Of a stretch of DNA of 49,936 bases, positions 7,862 through 17,121 are shown in pieces. The stretch covers positions 1-49,936 of the forward strand of contig CADADN010000022.1 of assembly GCA_902786665.1 (NCBI GenBank), written 5' to 3'. Within the stretch, counting starts at the first letter, position 1, and each line of letters starts with the position of its first letter. The notes under the pieces are model-generated. The model made no database searches. It saw nothing but the letters and a program-made list of their open reading frames with translations, and was not told the DNA's origin. The position numbers and the translations under genes are program-made. Source of the stretch: an uncultured Prevotellaceae bacterium (GTDB lineage: Bacteria > Bacteroidota > Bacteroidia > Bacteroidales > Bacteroidaceae).

Positions 7862-9631
7862 ATGTCGAAAAAGTATGATGAATTACTCAAGGCCCTTCAG
7901 GAATTACTGAAAAAGATGGGTATTGATATTGACAATCTCAGCGAAGAGCAAATAGAAGCACTTCAAAAAATGAGCGAAGGAAATTATAACGTCGCCGATA
8001 TGATGGATGACAGATGGCATGACTACCCTTTGCCCGACTACAGCAAACTGTCCAAACCCATCGCCGAATGGTTGCAGCCCATGGCACTGTTTGAAGACTC
8101 CTCCGGCATCTTCGAAATATGCGAAGAAGCGGAGAAAGTGGCTTCGCAGATGGAGCGGCAACAAGTGATTGACGACCTGCGGAATTTCATCCATGCCTAT
8201 CTCGCCTACCTCTACGACGACGAGCTTGAGACCTTCGACAACTACGACAATTTCAAGAGCCTGTTCTCCGCTTTCCGACTCATCTCGCGCCTCAATCTCA
8301 CCGAACTCCTTGACGACGTGCTTGAGACACTAAAGCAGCCCTATAAAATCCTCGACCATATCTACCTCTCCGGCAACGACTTCGTAGGGACGATCATCCT
8401 TCATGACATCGGCAAAGGACAAATGGACAAGCTGGAGGCCTTCCTACAAGAGTCAGGATACATACCCATGGCGAAACCCATCGTCTTCGACGCCTTGGCA
8501 TTCACCTACAAGTATGAGCCAGCACTACGGCTCAAAGCCTTGCACCACATCAACAACTACCTGAACAGATGTTTGCAGATTGGGCTGGGCGGCGGCGATG
8601 TGTCCAACGTCAGCCACTACGCCAACACCCTTGCCTGGGTGCACGCAAAAGAAACCCTCCCGTTGCTGAGGAAAATATACGAAAGTCTCTATATCCCCAG
8701 CATCGAAATTGACGGCATGGAAGAGGTGGAAGACATCATGAACAACATGGAAATGGAACTTGAAGTCATCACCCCCACTACCATCGACGAAGCACTCCAA
8801 ATCATATCGGAGTATGACGATGATGACGAGGACTGGGATGATGAAGACGAAGATGACGAGGACTGGGATGAAGAAGATGAAGAAGTAGAAGAAGAAGAAG
8901 AAGAAGATGATGATGACGAGGAAGACGAGGAAGACGATGATGATGATGAAGACGATGATGAAGACGATGAAGACGATGAAGACGATGAAGATGGCGACGT
9001 GGACGTGGACGAGGACTGGGATGATGAAGATGATGAAGATGATGAAGACGAGGAGTTGGATGAAGACAACATGGAAAATCTCAACTTCCTTTTCGACCCT
9101 GACTTCGAAATGAGACAATGCCAACTCCAAGTCACCCTTCAAGGCACCCTCCATCAGATGGCTCGCCTGTTGAAAGTACCATCCAACATCTACCTGGACA
9201 GCCTGGCGCAGTTCATCCTTATTTCCTTGTCATGGAGCGAAACAGACACCTGTTGGTTTGAAACTCCCCATGAGATATACACCGACATTTTCCCGGGTCT
9301 CATACCCAACAATAAGAAAAAGAAGGAATTGTTCGAATTGGACGCCAGCATTCTGGAGGACCTCTTCACACCAAGCAAAAACAAAGTCACTTTCATTGTC
9401 AAGGAAGGCGACACACCATGGGTATTCGACATCAAACTGAGCAAAACAGACCATTATTTCGAAGACGATAAATCATACGTCGAACTTCTTAAAGCCAAAG
9501 GCCCCGCCCCGGCATCAAGCCTGGACACCATGGAAGAATACGAGAACAACCTTGCCGAAGGAGAACTCGAACTGCCAGACATCGAAAGCATCAACAAAGA
9601 AATGAAAGACTTAGAAGATAGCATGTTATGA
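7862..9631 (+). CDS. Helical-repeat protein with polyacidic tract and pRiA4b ORF-3-like C-terminal domain
   Basis: 589 residues from the ATG at 7862 (MSKKYDELLKALQELLKKMG). Residues about 1-316 are helical and leucine-rich, like DUF1186 or HEAT-type repeat proteins. Residues about 317-403 are almost only Asp/Glu with a few Trp and Val. Residues about 419-533 begin CQLQVTLQGTLHQMARLLKV and end VTFIVKEGDTPWVFDIKLSK, a layout I read as the plasmid pRiA4b ORF-3-like fold. No signal peptide, so it is cytosolic. The acidic tract is encoded by near-repetitive GAT/GAC/GAA/GAG codons and may vary in length. Its TGA overlaps the ATG of the esterase gene (ATGA), implying translational coupling. Function unknown; domain names are from pattern memory only. 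Confidence 0.75.
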   Translation: MSKKYDELLKALQELLKKMGIDIDNLSEEQIEALQKMSEGNYNVADMMDDRWHDYPLPDYSKLSKPIAEWLQPMALFEDSSGIFEICEEAEKVASQMERQQVIDDLRNFIHAYLAYLYDDELETFDNYDNFKSLFSAFRLISRLNLTELLDDVLETLKQPYKILDHIYLSGNDFVGTIILHDIGKGQMDKLEAFLQESGYIPMAKPIVFDALAFTYKYEPALRLKALHHINNYLNRCLQIGLGGGDVSNVSHYANTLAWVHAKETLPLLRKIYESLYIPSIEIDGMEEVEDIMNNMEMELEVITPTTIDEALQIISEYDDDDEDWDDEDEDDEDWDEEDEEVEEEEEEDDDDEEDEEDDDDDEDDDEDDEDDEDDEDGDVDVDEDWDDEDDEDDEDEELDEDNMENLNFLFDPDFEMRQCQLQVTLQGTLHQMARLLKVPSNIYLDSLAQFILISLSWSETDTCWFETPHEIYTDIFPGLIPNNKKKKELFELDASILEDLFTPSKNKVTFIVKEGDTPWVFDIKLSKTDHYFEDDKSYVELLKAKGPAPASSLDTMEEYENNLAEGELELPDIESINKEMKDLEDSML

Positions 9632-10746
9632 AAACCATCAACCCAACAAAGGCCCTGACCGTCATCCTGACAGTTCTCGCCACACTCACCACAAGCGCCA
9701 CATGGGCAGCCGACCAGAAAACCCTTCCCGCCAACGACAACGGCATCACCTACACCGGCAGGGTGGCCATCAACAGCGACGGCTCCGTCAGCTATGACTG
9801 GACAGGCGTCTACATGCAAACCGACTTCACGGGTGGGTATTTCGCCATAGAAGCCTCCGAACAAGGCTCTTCGTGGCACAACCTCTTCATCGACGGGAAA
9901 TGGGTGAAGAAACTGCAAATCACCGGCAGCACACCACAACGCATCGTACTCGCAGAGAAGTTGGGAAAGGGCATACACCGACTCAGGCTGCAGAAATGCA
10001 CGGAGGGACAATACGGATGCACCACCATCCACCAAGTGGTGATTGCAAAGGGAGCCTCCCTGCAACCCGTGGAGCGCAAGCAACGGATGATAGAAGTCTA
10101 TGGCGACTCCTACACCTGCGGCTATGGCACTGAAAGCAACAAAGCCAACGACCCCTTCCGACTCGAGACAGAGAACTGCGACAAGGCATACGGCTGCATC
10201 ATCGCCAGGTATTTCGATGCCGACTACGCCCTCACCGCCCACTCGGGACAAGGCATGGTGCGCAACTGGGCCGACCCCAAGCAAATCTCCGACATCAACA
10301 TGTCGACACGCTACACCAGGGTCTTCGATGACCACGGAACACAACCCTACCCCTTCGACCGCTACCACCCGCAACTGGTCATCATCAACCTCGGCACCAA
10401 TGACTTCTCGCCCACAGCCATCCCCACCGACGAGCAATACACCAACGCCTACCTGAAGATGATAGAAACCATCAAAAACCAATACCAAGGCGTGAAAATC
10501 CTCTGCGTCACTCCACATTCCGCCAGCAGATACCTACAAGCCTGCCTCCAACTGCTCAAGGAGCGAGTGGCCGGCATGCCCGATGTCTACATGGCCAACC
10601 CCTTGAGCGACATGGTCACCGTGGAGCACGACATGGGCGCCGACTGGCACCCCAACTACCAAGGCCAGCGCAAAATCGCCATGTCACTCATCCCGCAAAT
10701 CTCAGCCATCATGGATTGGAGCCTCACCGACAAGGTGGTGGAATAA
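9628..10746 (+). CDS. CE2-type SGNH acetyl esterase, secreted
   Basis: 372 residues with a signal peptide (about 1-27, ending TSATWA). Residues about 35-145 form the jelly-roll domain that CE2 esterases carry before the hydrolase domain. The SGNH blocks are all visible: GDSYTCGYG with nucleophile Ser161, Gly in HSGQG near 208, GTND at 256-259 and DWHPN with Asp339/His341. CE2 enzymes remove O-acetyl groups from plant hemicellulose such as xylan or glucomannan; the substrate here is inferred. The start codon overlaps the previous stop, and the next gene is a glycoside hydrolase, which supports a role in glycan breakdown. Confidence 0.88.
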   Translation: MKTINPTKALTVILTVLATLTTSATWAADQKTLPANDNGITYTGRVAINSDGSVSYDWTGVYMQTDFTGGYFAIEASEQGSSWHNLFIDGKWVKKLQITGSTPQRIVLAEKLGKGIHRLRLQKCTEGQYGCTTIHQVVIAKGASLQPVERKQRMIEVYGDSYTCGYGTESNKANDPFRLETENCDKAYGCIIARYFDADYALTAHSGQGMVRNWADPKQISDINMSTRYTRVFDDHGTQPYPFDRYHPQLVIINLGTNDFSPTAIPTDEQYTNAYLKMIETIKNQYQGVKILCVTPHSASRYLQACLQLLKERVAGMPDVYMANPLSDMVTVEHDMGADWHPNYQGQRKIAMSLIPQISAIMDWSLTDKVVE

Positions 10747-10768
10747 GACCTCTCACCCCACCGACGAC

Positions 10769-13759
10769 ATGAAAACCTCACTCACAATCCTCGCACTCGC
10801 TTTCGCACTTGCCGCCACCGGCCAGACCATGGACAAAGGGAAGAAGGCGCCGAGAGCGATGAACTACCATCCCGACCAAGGGCAAATCGTCTGCGTCAAC
10901 GGCAACAACCGCTACACCAGGGCCTTGTATGGTGCCAACACACGCCAGCGGCTCGAAACCAGCGACCGACCCGTCTTCGCCTCCTACGACAGAGACAACA
11001 GCCTCAACATCACCTTCCTCATAGAAACCGACGGAAGGCTGCAACCCCTCGACTCCACCTCCTTCTGCGAAGCCAGATACGAAGGTGGCATGAGAAGCTA
11101 CACTCTCGGCGACAAGCTCTGGCAAGGCGGACAAGTGAGCCTCACCGCCATGGCCACCTTCTCCCAGGAAGGAGCCATCTGGAAATTCCGCACCGACGGG
11201 TTCCCCACTCCCCCAGCCCTCCACGCCGTGGTGAAGAAGTTGAAAAAGCCCAAGATGACCCGTGAGGGAGACTATGGCCTGGAGCCCCGCAGCAGTTACG
11301 AAGGTGCCGGCCTCCCCTTGCAAACCCTCACCTGGGTGTGCGACAGCGACAGCGCCACCTACATCCTACTCACCCCCGACCGTCAACTTGTCGTCGACAC
11401 CCTCGGCGAACAACATTACCAAGAAGAGGAAGCCACGAGACAGGAACTCATCTCAAGACTGCGCATCGTCACCCCCGACCCCTACATCAACACCTTGGGA
11501 GCCAACCTCGCAGCCGCCGCCGACGGGTTGTGGGACGGAAACACATGGCTCCACGGCTGCATAGGATGGCGCACACCACTGGCCGGATGGCGCGCCGCAT
11601 ACGTGGCCGACGTATTAGGCTGGGACGACCGCGCACGCTCACACTTCGACGCTTATGCCAGAAGCATGGTGACCAACGTCCCGCCCGTAAAGCCGCACCC
11701 CTCGCAAGACAGCCTCCGCAACCTCGCAAGGGCAGAGGAGAAATGGGGCACGCAGATGTACAGCAACGGCTACATCTGCAAACTGCCCAACGACAACACG
11801 AAGATGAGCCACTATGACATGAACCTCAACTACTTCGACGAACTGCTATGGCATTTCTGCTACGACGCAGACCCGGAGTACATGCGACAGATGTGGCCAT
11901 ACATCAAACTCCACCTGGAATGGGAGAAGCGCAACTTCGACCCCGACGGCGACCATCTCTACGACGCCTACTGCTGCATATGGGCCAGCGACGCACTCTA
12001 CTACAACGGAGGGGCGGTGACACACTCCTCAGCCTACAACCATCGAGGCAACCTGCTGGCGGCACGCATCGCCGAAATCATCGGTGAAGACCCCACGCCC
12101 TACCGGCAAGAAGCCGAAGCCATCCTCCAGGCAATGAACAAGAGGCTATGGGTCAAGGAAGAAGGGCATTGGGCTGAATACCAAGACCTCATGGGACTGA
12201 AACGGTTGCACGACAGTGCCGCCCTATGGACCATTTACACCCCCATCGACTGCGGCGCATGCTCCCACCGGCAGGCATGGGAGGCCACGCTGTACGCCGA
12301 CAGGCATTTCCCGCACATCCCCGTGGAATGGAGCGACGGAAAGACACCGGCAACAGACTCGGACAACCAGCACTACACCCTCAGCACCAGCGACTGGCTG
12401 CCCTATGACTGGAGCACCAACAACGTCGCCCACGAGGAGGTGATGAACATGGCCCTCGCCTATTTCATCGCCGGAAGGAGGAACGAAGGGTTCCGCCTGC
12501 TCAAAAGCGACATCCTCGATGGTATGTTCCTCGGCGCGTGCCCGGGCAATTTCGGGCAAATCAGCTATTACGACAAGGCGCGCAGCGAAGCCTACCGCGA
12601 CTTCGGCGACAACATCGGCATCTCGGCACGAGCCATCGTCAACGGACTCTTCGGCATACGCCCCGACGCACTCAACGGACAATGCATCATACAATACTCC
12701 CTGCCCGACGAATGGAACGAAGCCAGCGTGGAGACACCATACCTGCAATACGACTTCCACCGCGAAGGCAACCGACTCACCTACCACGTGTGTCAGCATT
12801 TCAAGCAACCCCTCGACATCATCATCAGAGTAGGTGTGGGAGAAGGGAAGTTCGTCGACTTCAGAGGCACCAACGGCAACGAGCAAACCATCACCGCCGA
12901 CCTCTCCAGATGGGGAATGCCCACTGAGCCTTCGGCACAAGAGTTCGTTGGCTACCGCAACGACGACACCGACATCGACCTCGCAGGCCTGGCAGACTTC
13001 ATCGAGGGGACTCGGCAAACCACCATCGATCTGAGCAAACTCTTCAACGCCAACGTCGACGACATCTTCAAAAACGAATACCTTTCGCCAAGACCACCTT
13101 ACACCACGCTCGAAATCCCCAAGCAAGGCATCGGGCAATGGTGCCTGCCCGACCGTACGGCACACATCGAGGACGACGGCCTCAGGGCGAAAGTCAACAA
13201 GGGATTGTTCGACACAGGCATCGGCGTCATCTTCCGCACACCCGCCGAAGGACACAACATTGTATACACCTCGCTGTGGGACAACTACCCCGACAGCATC
13301 ACCGTCAACCTCAAGGGCAAGGCTTCATATGCCTGTCTGCTACTCGCAGGAAGCACCAACAACATGCAAAGCCGCATCGACAACGGCATCATCGTCGTGG
13401 AATACCAAGACCTCACCACCGACACCCTCCACTTGGTGAATCCCATCAACTGGTGCCCCATCGAACAAGACTACTACATCGACCAACTCGCCTTCTCAAC
13501 GGCACCGCTGAGACCATACAGGGTGCACTTGGGAAGCGGAGCCGTCTCAAGGCATATCAGCGAAGTGGCATCCACGGGAAGTTTCAGCAATTCCGTTCCC
13601 GGCAACCCCGACAGCGCAGAGCCACGACTCATCGACTGCGGGGCGGCGGAAATACTCAAGATGCCACTCAACCCTGAGAAAAAGCTCAAGAAACTCACCC
13701 TACGCACCCTCTCCAACGACGTGGTCATAGGGCTCATGGCCGTCACGCTCACCAGATGA
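10769..13759 (+). CDS. DUF4450-type glycoside hydrolase with (alpha/alpha)6-like core, secreted
   Basis: 996 residues with a signal peptide (MKTSLTILALAFALAATG). Residues about 30-230 match the N-terminal DUF4450 beta-domain type seen in Bacteroides. Residues about 235-620 are rich in Trp and paired helices (GLWDGNTWLHGCIGWRTPLA; CCIWASDALYYNGGAVTHSS; STSDWLPYDWSTNNVA), the look of an (alpha/alpha)6 barrel hydrolase. The rest is beta-rich. The family probably acts on plant or host glycans in the periplasm. I cannot assign catalytic residues or a GH number with confidence. It lies 22 bases after the CE2 esterase, in one transcription unit. Confidence 0.8.
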   Translation: MKTSLTILALAFALAATGQTMDKGKKAPRAMNYHPDQGQIVCVNGNNRYTRALYGANTRQRLETSDRPVFASYDRDNSLNITFLIETDGRLQPLDSTSFCEARYEGGMRSYTLGDKLWQGGQVSLTAMATFSQEGAIWKFRTDGFPTPPALHAVVKKLKKPKMTREGDYGLEPRSSYEGAGLPLQTLTWVCDSDSATYILLTPDRQLVVDTLGEQHYQEEEATRQELISRLRIVTPDPYINTLGANLAAAADGLWDGNTWLHGCIGWRTPLAGWRAAYVADVLGWDDRARSHFDAYARSMVTNVPPVKPHPSQDSLRNLARAEEKWGTQMYSNGYICKLPNDNTKMSHYDMNLNYFDELLWHFCYDADPEYMRQMWPYIKLHLEWEKRNFDPDGDHLYDAYCCIWASDALYYNGGAVTHSSAYNHRGNLLAARIAEIIGEDPTPYRQEAEAILQAMNKRLWVKEEGHWAEYQDLMGLKRLHDSAALWTIYTPIDCGACSHRQAWEATLYADRHFPHIPVEWSDGKTPATDSDNQHYTLSTSDWLPYDWSTNNVAHEEVMNMALAYFIAGRRNEGFRLLKSDILDGMFLGACPGNFGQISYYDKARSEAYRDFGDNIGISARAIVNGLFGIRPDALNGQCIIQYSLPDEWNEASVETPYLQYDFHREGNRLTYHVCQHFKQPLDIIIRVGVGEGKFVDFRGTNGNEQTITADLSRWGMPTEPSAQEFVGYRNDDTDIDLAGLADFIEGTRQTTIDLSKLFNANVDDIFKNEYLSPRPPYTTLEIPKQGIGQWCLPDRTAHIEDDGLRAKVNKGLFDTGIGVIFRTPAEGHNIVYTSLWDNYPDSITVNLKGKASYACLLLAGSTNNMQSRIDNGIIVVEYQDLTTDTLHLVNPINWCPIEQDYYIDQLAFSTAPLRPYRVHLGSGAVSRHISEVASTGSFSNSVPGNPDSAEPRLIDCGAAEILKMPLNPEKKLKKLTLRTLSNDVVIGLMAVTLTR

Positions 13760-13777
13760 CAATGGAAGATTACAAGT

Positions 13778-13813
13778 CCCCATAAACCCCATAAACCCCA
13801 TAAACCCCATAAA
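13778..13813 (+). repeat. 9-base tandem repeat (CCCCATAAA) x4
   Basis: Four head-to-tail copies, the first lacking one C, fill the space between the glycoside hydrolase and pseudouridine synthase genes. Confidence 0.85.
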
Positions 13814-13827
13814 GTTTTCACCCACCC

Positions 13828-15456
13828 ATGCACCCCTTACACAGCGACACACCACTGCCACCGAGGATGAACAGCCCCATGGGGTATGTCCCGCACCCTC
13901 TCTGCATCGCAGCCGCAGAAGAGGTGCAACGGCACATCCTCGCCCATGAGGAATGGTCGGAGGATGCCAACCAAGGGAAGATGTTCGGTGTGCTCGTGGT
14001 GGAAGACGAGTCAGGAAGCCTGGGATTCCTCGCCGCCTATTCAGGACTGTTGGCCAACCGCAACGACTGGGCGTATTTCGTGCCCGCCGTCTTCGATTTC
14101 CAACAACCCGGCGGACACTTCAAGTGCGAGGAAGCGGAAATATCCGACATCAACAACCAAGTGACCCTCCTCGAACAAAGTCCACTGCTCCATCGGCGAC
14201 GCACCCTCCTTCAACAAGCGAAAGCCGCCATGGAAGACGACTTGAAAAGATGGAAAGCACAAACCGCCGCCGCCAAGCAGCGGCGCGACGCCATGAGAAG
14301 CGGCACCATCCCATGCACCATGACCGATGAGGAGATGCTCCGTGAGAGCCAATGGATGAAGGCCGAGACAAGACGGTTGCGGCAACGTCACGAGCAGGCC
14401 ATCGCCCTTTTGCAAGGCAAGGTGGAAGCCATGGAAGCCGAAATCAACAAGTTGAAAATGCTGAGACGCCAAAAGTCTGACACGTTGCAAAAATGGCTCT
14501 TCGACCAATTCCGCATGCTCAACGCCCTGGGCGAGGAGCGCACCCTCACCGACATCTTCAAAGACACCACGGCAGGAGTACCACCATCAGGCGCGGGAGA
14601 ATGCTGCGCCCCGAAACTATTGCAATACGCCTACATACATCACCTCCACCCGCGATGCATCGCAGAATTCTGGTGGGGAAAACCGTTGGAAGGCGAGGTC
14701 AGGCAGCACTTGCATTTCTATCCGGCATGCAGAGGGAAATGCCTGCCCATCCTCCAACACATGCTCCTCGGACTTGACGTGGAAGAGCCTCTGCAACCCA
14801 CTCCCGTGGAGGCCGCACCCTGCATCGTCTTCGAGGACGAAGACCTCGTTGTGGTCGACAAGCCACATGGCATGCTCTCCGTGCCAGGAAAAACCGACAC
14901 CACCTCCGTCTATGACTTCGTGAAGCATCACTGTCCACAAGCCGAAGGCCCCCTCATCGTACACCGGCTCGACATGGACACTTCGGGGCTGATGGTGGTG
15001 GCGAAGACCAAGCAAGCCCACCAAAGGCTGCAAGCACAATTCAAGAACCATGCCGTGGAAAAGACCTATGTGGCGAGACTGCAATCGCCACTGCCGGAAA
15101 GCAAGCCACACGAAGGCACCATCAACCTGCCATTGAGACCCGACCCTACAGACCGCCCACGGCAGTTGGTGGACCCGGCACATGGGAAACCCGCCATCAC
15201 CCACTATGAGATGACAGGCCCAGACACCGTGCTGCTGCATCCGAAAACCGGCAGGACACATCAGTTGCGTGTGCATTGCGCACATCCTCAAGGACTTGGC
15301 ACCCCCATCAAGGGCGACCCGCTCTACGGCACCGCTGCCAACCGCCTCCACCTCCATGCCGCCGTCATCACCTTTGAGCATCCCACGACAAAAAAAAGGC
15401 TCACCTTTGAAAGCAAGCCTGATTGGAGCAAAGACCAACAAGGTCCTCCCCTATAA
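13828..15456 (+). CDS. RluA-family pseudouridine synthase with long N-terminal extension
   Basis: 542 residues. The catalytic domain occupies about 325-542 and includes the family signature HRLDMDTSG with catalytic Asp382, followed by KTYVARL and HPKTGRTHQLRVH. These enzymes convert uridine to pseudouridine in rRNA or tRNA. The first 325 residues precede the catalytic domain: a conserved segment (FGVLVVEDESGSLGFLAAYSG), a charged coiled coil (about 120-225) and a Cys-containing block (GAGECCAPKLLQYAY). This layout is known from a subset of Bacteroidetes and gamma-proteobacterial RluA proteins, but its RNA target is not established to my knowledge. No S4 domain is visible. It converges with purN-pdx, leaving only 24 bases. 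Confidence 0.88.
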   Translation: MHPLHSDTPLPPRMNSPMGYVPHPLCIAAAEEVQRHILAHEEWSEDANQGKMFGVLVVEDESGSLGFLAAYSGLLANRNDWAYFVPAVFDFQQPGGHFKCEEAEISDINNQVTLLEQSPLLHRRRTLLQQAKAAMEDDLKRWKAQTAAAKQRRDAMRSGTIPCTMTDEEMLRESQWMKAETRRLRQRHEQAIALLQGKVEAMEAEINKLKMLRRQKSDTLQKWLFDQFRMLNALGEERTLTDIFKDTTAGVPPSGAGECCAPKLLQYAYIHHLHPRCIAEFWWGKPLEGEVRQHLHFYPACRGKCLPILQHMLLGLDVEEPLQPTPVEAAPCIVFEDEDLVVVDKPHGMLSVPGKTDTTSVYDFVKHHCPQAEGPLIVHRLDMDTSGLMVVAKTKQAHQRLQAQFKNHAVEKTYVARLQSPLPESKPHEGTINLPLRPDPTDRPRQLVDPAHGKPAITHYEMTGPDTVLLHPKTGRTHQLRVHCAHPQGLGTPIKGDPLYGTAANRLHLHAAVITFEHPTTKKRLTFESKPDWSKDQQGPPL

Positions 15457-15480
15457 AATCCTATTATCTCCTATCACCTC

Positions 15481-16908
15481 CTACAGCAGATACAAGTAAT
15501 TCTCCAGAGGGATGCCACGATTCTTGTCTACGTTGTCCTTGTTGAGTTCTATCAGCAAAGCCACGGCGTCCATCGCCTTGCGCGTGCTGGCAACCAAGGA
15601 GTCACCCTTGAGCAAATGCCCTATCAACACAGCAGAGAAAATGTCGCCCGTGCCGGGGAAATGCACCGGAATCTCCGTATATTCCAGTTTGAGATATTCC
15701 TTGGAATGGTGGTTGTAACCCACCACGCAATGCTTGCCATCCACCAACATGCTCGTAATCAACACCGACTTGGAACCCATTTTCCTCAAACTGTCAACCA
15801 GTTGGAAAGCCTCCTGCTCACCGACACCCTCCGGGTGATAGTCCACACCGGTGAGATAGCAAGCCTCCGTATAGTTGGGATAGCAAAGATGAGCCACCGT
15901 GAGCATCTCCTGCATGCTGCGGATGGTGTCGGGCGTGACACCGTTGTACAGCTTGCCCTCGTCACCCATGATGGGGTCGACGAAAATCACCGTACCGTTG
16001 GCAGCCTGTTCCAGGCAGTATTCCGAGACGATGCGCGCCTGTCGCTCCGAAACGATGAACCCGGTGGCTATGGCATCGAAACGGAATCCCAGTTCCTTCC
16101 ACACGGGGAAGACACCGGTGATGTAGTCGGTGGTGTCGAGAATGTTGAATTTCCCATAATCCAACGTATTGGAAACCAATGCCGTAGGCAGATTATACAC
16201 AGGCAGTCCCATATAGGAAAGGATGGGCAGCATGGCAGCCGTCGCCACCTTGCCATAACCAGCCATGTCGTTGATGAGCAGGATTTGCTTCTTCGCAGCC
16301 CCCTCATCCTCCAACGTCTCCGCCAGTTGACGAGCCACCTGCTCCACCACCTTCGGAAAATGCTCCATCTCAAGGACATGGCCCTTGTCGGCGATGTCGT
16401 CCACGGTGTCATCAGGAGAAAGGTCGACGGCATACTGTGCGATGATTTCCCCACCGTCACACACAGGAGTGACATAGTGGATGGTGATGCCCGACTCCTT
16501 CTCGCCCGCCGCCTTGACGGCCTCGTGCACATGGTGCCCCCACATGCCCTTGCCACCAAACTTTGGCAGCAATGAAGGATGAATGTTGACTATGCGCTGA
16601 GGATAGAGGTTGATGAGATACTCAGGGACCATGGGGAGGAATCCCGCCAGCACAATCATCCCGATGCCCTGCCTTCGCAGCAACGGCACCATGACCGAAG
16701 GGTCGTTCAATTCCTTCCTGTTTCTCACCACGGCAGGTATGCCCAACCGTCTTGCGCGTGTCATCGCATAAGCATCGGCCTTGCTGCTCACCATCAGCGT
16801 CACCTCCACCAAGGGAGAGTCTTCGAAGTAATGCACAAGGTTCTCAAAATTACTACCACTGCCCGACACGAAGACGGCCACTTTCACTTTTTTCATATCA
16901 TTATTCAT
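15481..16908 (-). CDS. Fusion of GAR formyltransferase (PurN) and pyridoxal/pyridoxamine kinase
   Basis: 475 residues in one frame. Residues about 6-200 are PurN: SGSGSNFENLV, then VNIHPSLLPKFGGKG with the catalytic Asn108/His110, and CDGGEIIAQ with Asp151. It formylates glycinamide ribotide with 10-formyl-THF in purine synthesis. Residues about 207-475 form a PdxY/PdxK-like ribokinase-fold kinase: INDMAGYGKVA, LVSNTLDYGKF, DPIMGDEGKLY and the catalytic loop PGTGD (Asp422). It phosphorylates B6 vitamers. No stop or obvious restart lies between the halves, and the linker is about seven residues (EDEGAAK). Start could be ATG 16908 or 16896. Divergent from the IMP cyclohydrolase gene, another purine step. 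Confidence 0.92.
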   Translation of the reverse strand: MNNDMKKVKVAVFVSGSGSNFENLVHYFEDSPLVEVTLMVSSKADAYAMTRARRLGIPAVVRNRKELNDPSVMVPLLRRQGIGMIVLAGFLPMVPEYLINLYPQRIVNIHPSLLPKFGGKGMWGHHVHEAVKAAGEKESGITIHYVTPVCDGGEIIAQYAVDLSPDDTVDDIADKGHVLEMEHFPKVVEQVARQLAETLEDEGAAKKQILLINDMAGYGKVATAAMLPILSYMGLPVYNLPTALVSNTLDYGKFNILDTTDYITGVFPVWKELGFRFDAIATGFIVSERQARIVSEYCLEQAANGTVIFVDPIMGDEGKLYNGVTPDTIRSMQEMLTVAHLCYPNYTEACYLTGVDYHPEGVGEQEAFQLVDSLRKMGSKSVLITSMLVDGKHCVVGYNHHSKEYLKLEYTEIPVHFPGTGDIFSAVLIGHLLKGDSLVASTRKAMDAVALLIELNKDNVDKNRGIPLENYLYLL

Positions 16909-17067
16909 TATCTCGATAGAAATGCCAACTTTGTCTCATACAATATAATAGGTATATGATGAGATGGCAAATGCAGCTATTTGCTGCCAATCTGCAAAAT
17001 TAGCATATAAAAATAACATAAATCAAAATAATGTGGAAAAAAATAAAAAATAAGGATAAACATATCT

Positions 17068-17094
17068 TTTGTACATCGTTTTTTAGTAACTTTG
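17068..17094 (+). promoter_or_regulatory. Promoter of purH-mreBCD-mrdA-rodA
   Basis: TTTG (17068-17071), 15 bases, TAACTTTG (17087-17094) matches the Bacteroidetes consensus, with slightly short spacing. It gives a leader of about 24 bases before the ATG at 17122, so the longer frame from 17092 is not used. Confidence 0.7.
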
Positions 17095-17121
17095 CATCCT
17101 CATTCCTACAAACAAGCATAT

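Noticed and set aside
8689-9135. Poly-serine open frame antisense to the acidic tract
   Set aside because: The serine runs are only the complement of the GAN codon repeat.
12224-13255. 343-codon open frame antisense to the DUF4450-type hydrolase
   Set aside because: Long antisense frames are expected in this GC-rich gene; no start context and no domain.
9628-15456. A complete polysaccharide utilisation locus
   Set aside because: An esterase and a glycoside hydrolase are present, but no SusC/SusD, sensor or sigma factor is adjacent; the SusC/SusD pair is 26 kb away on the other strand.
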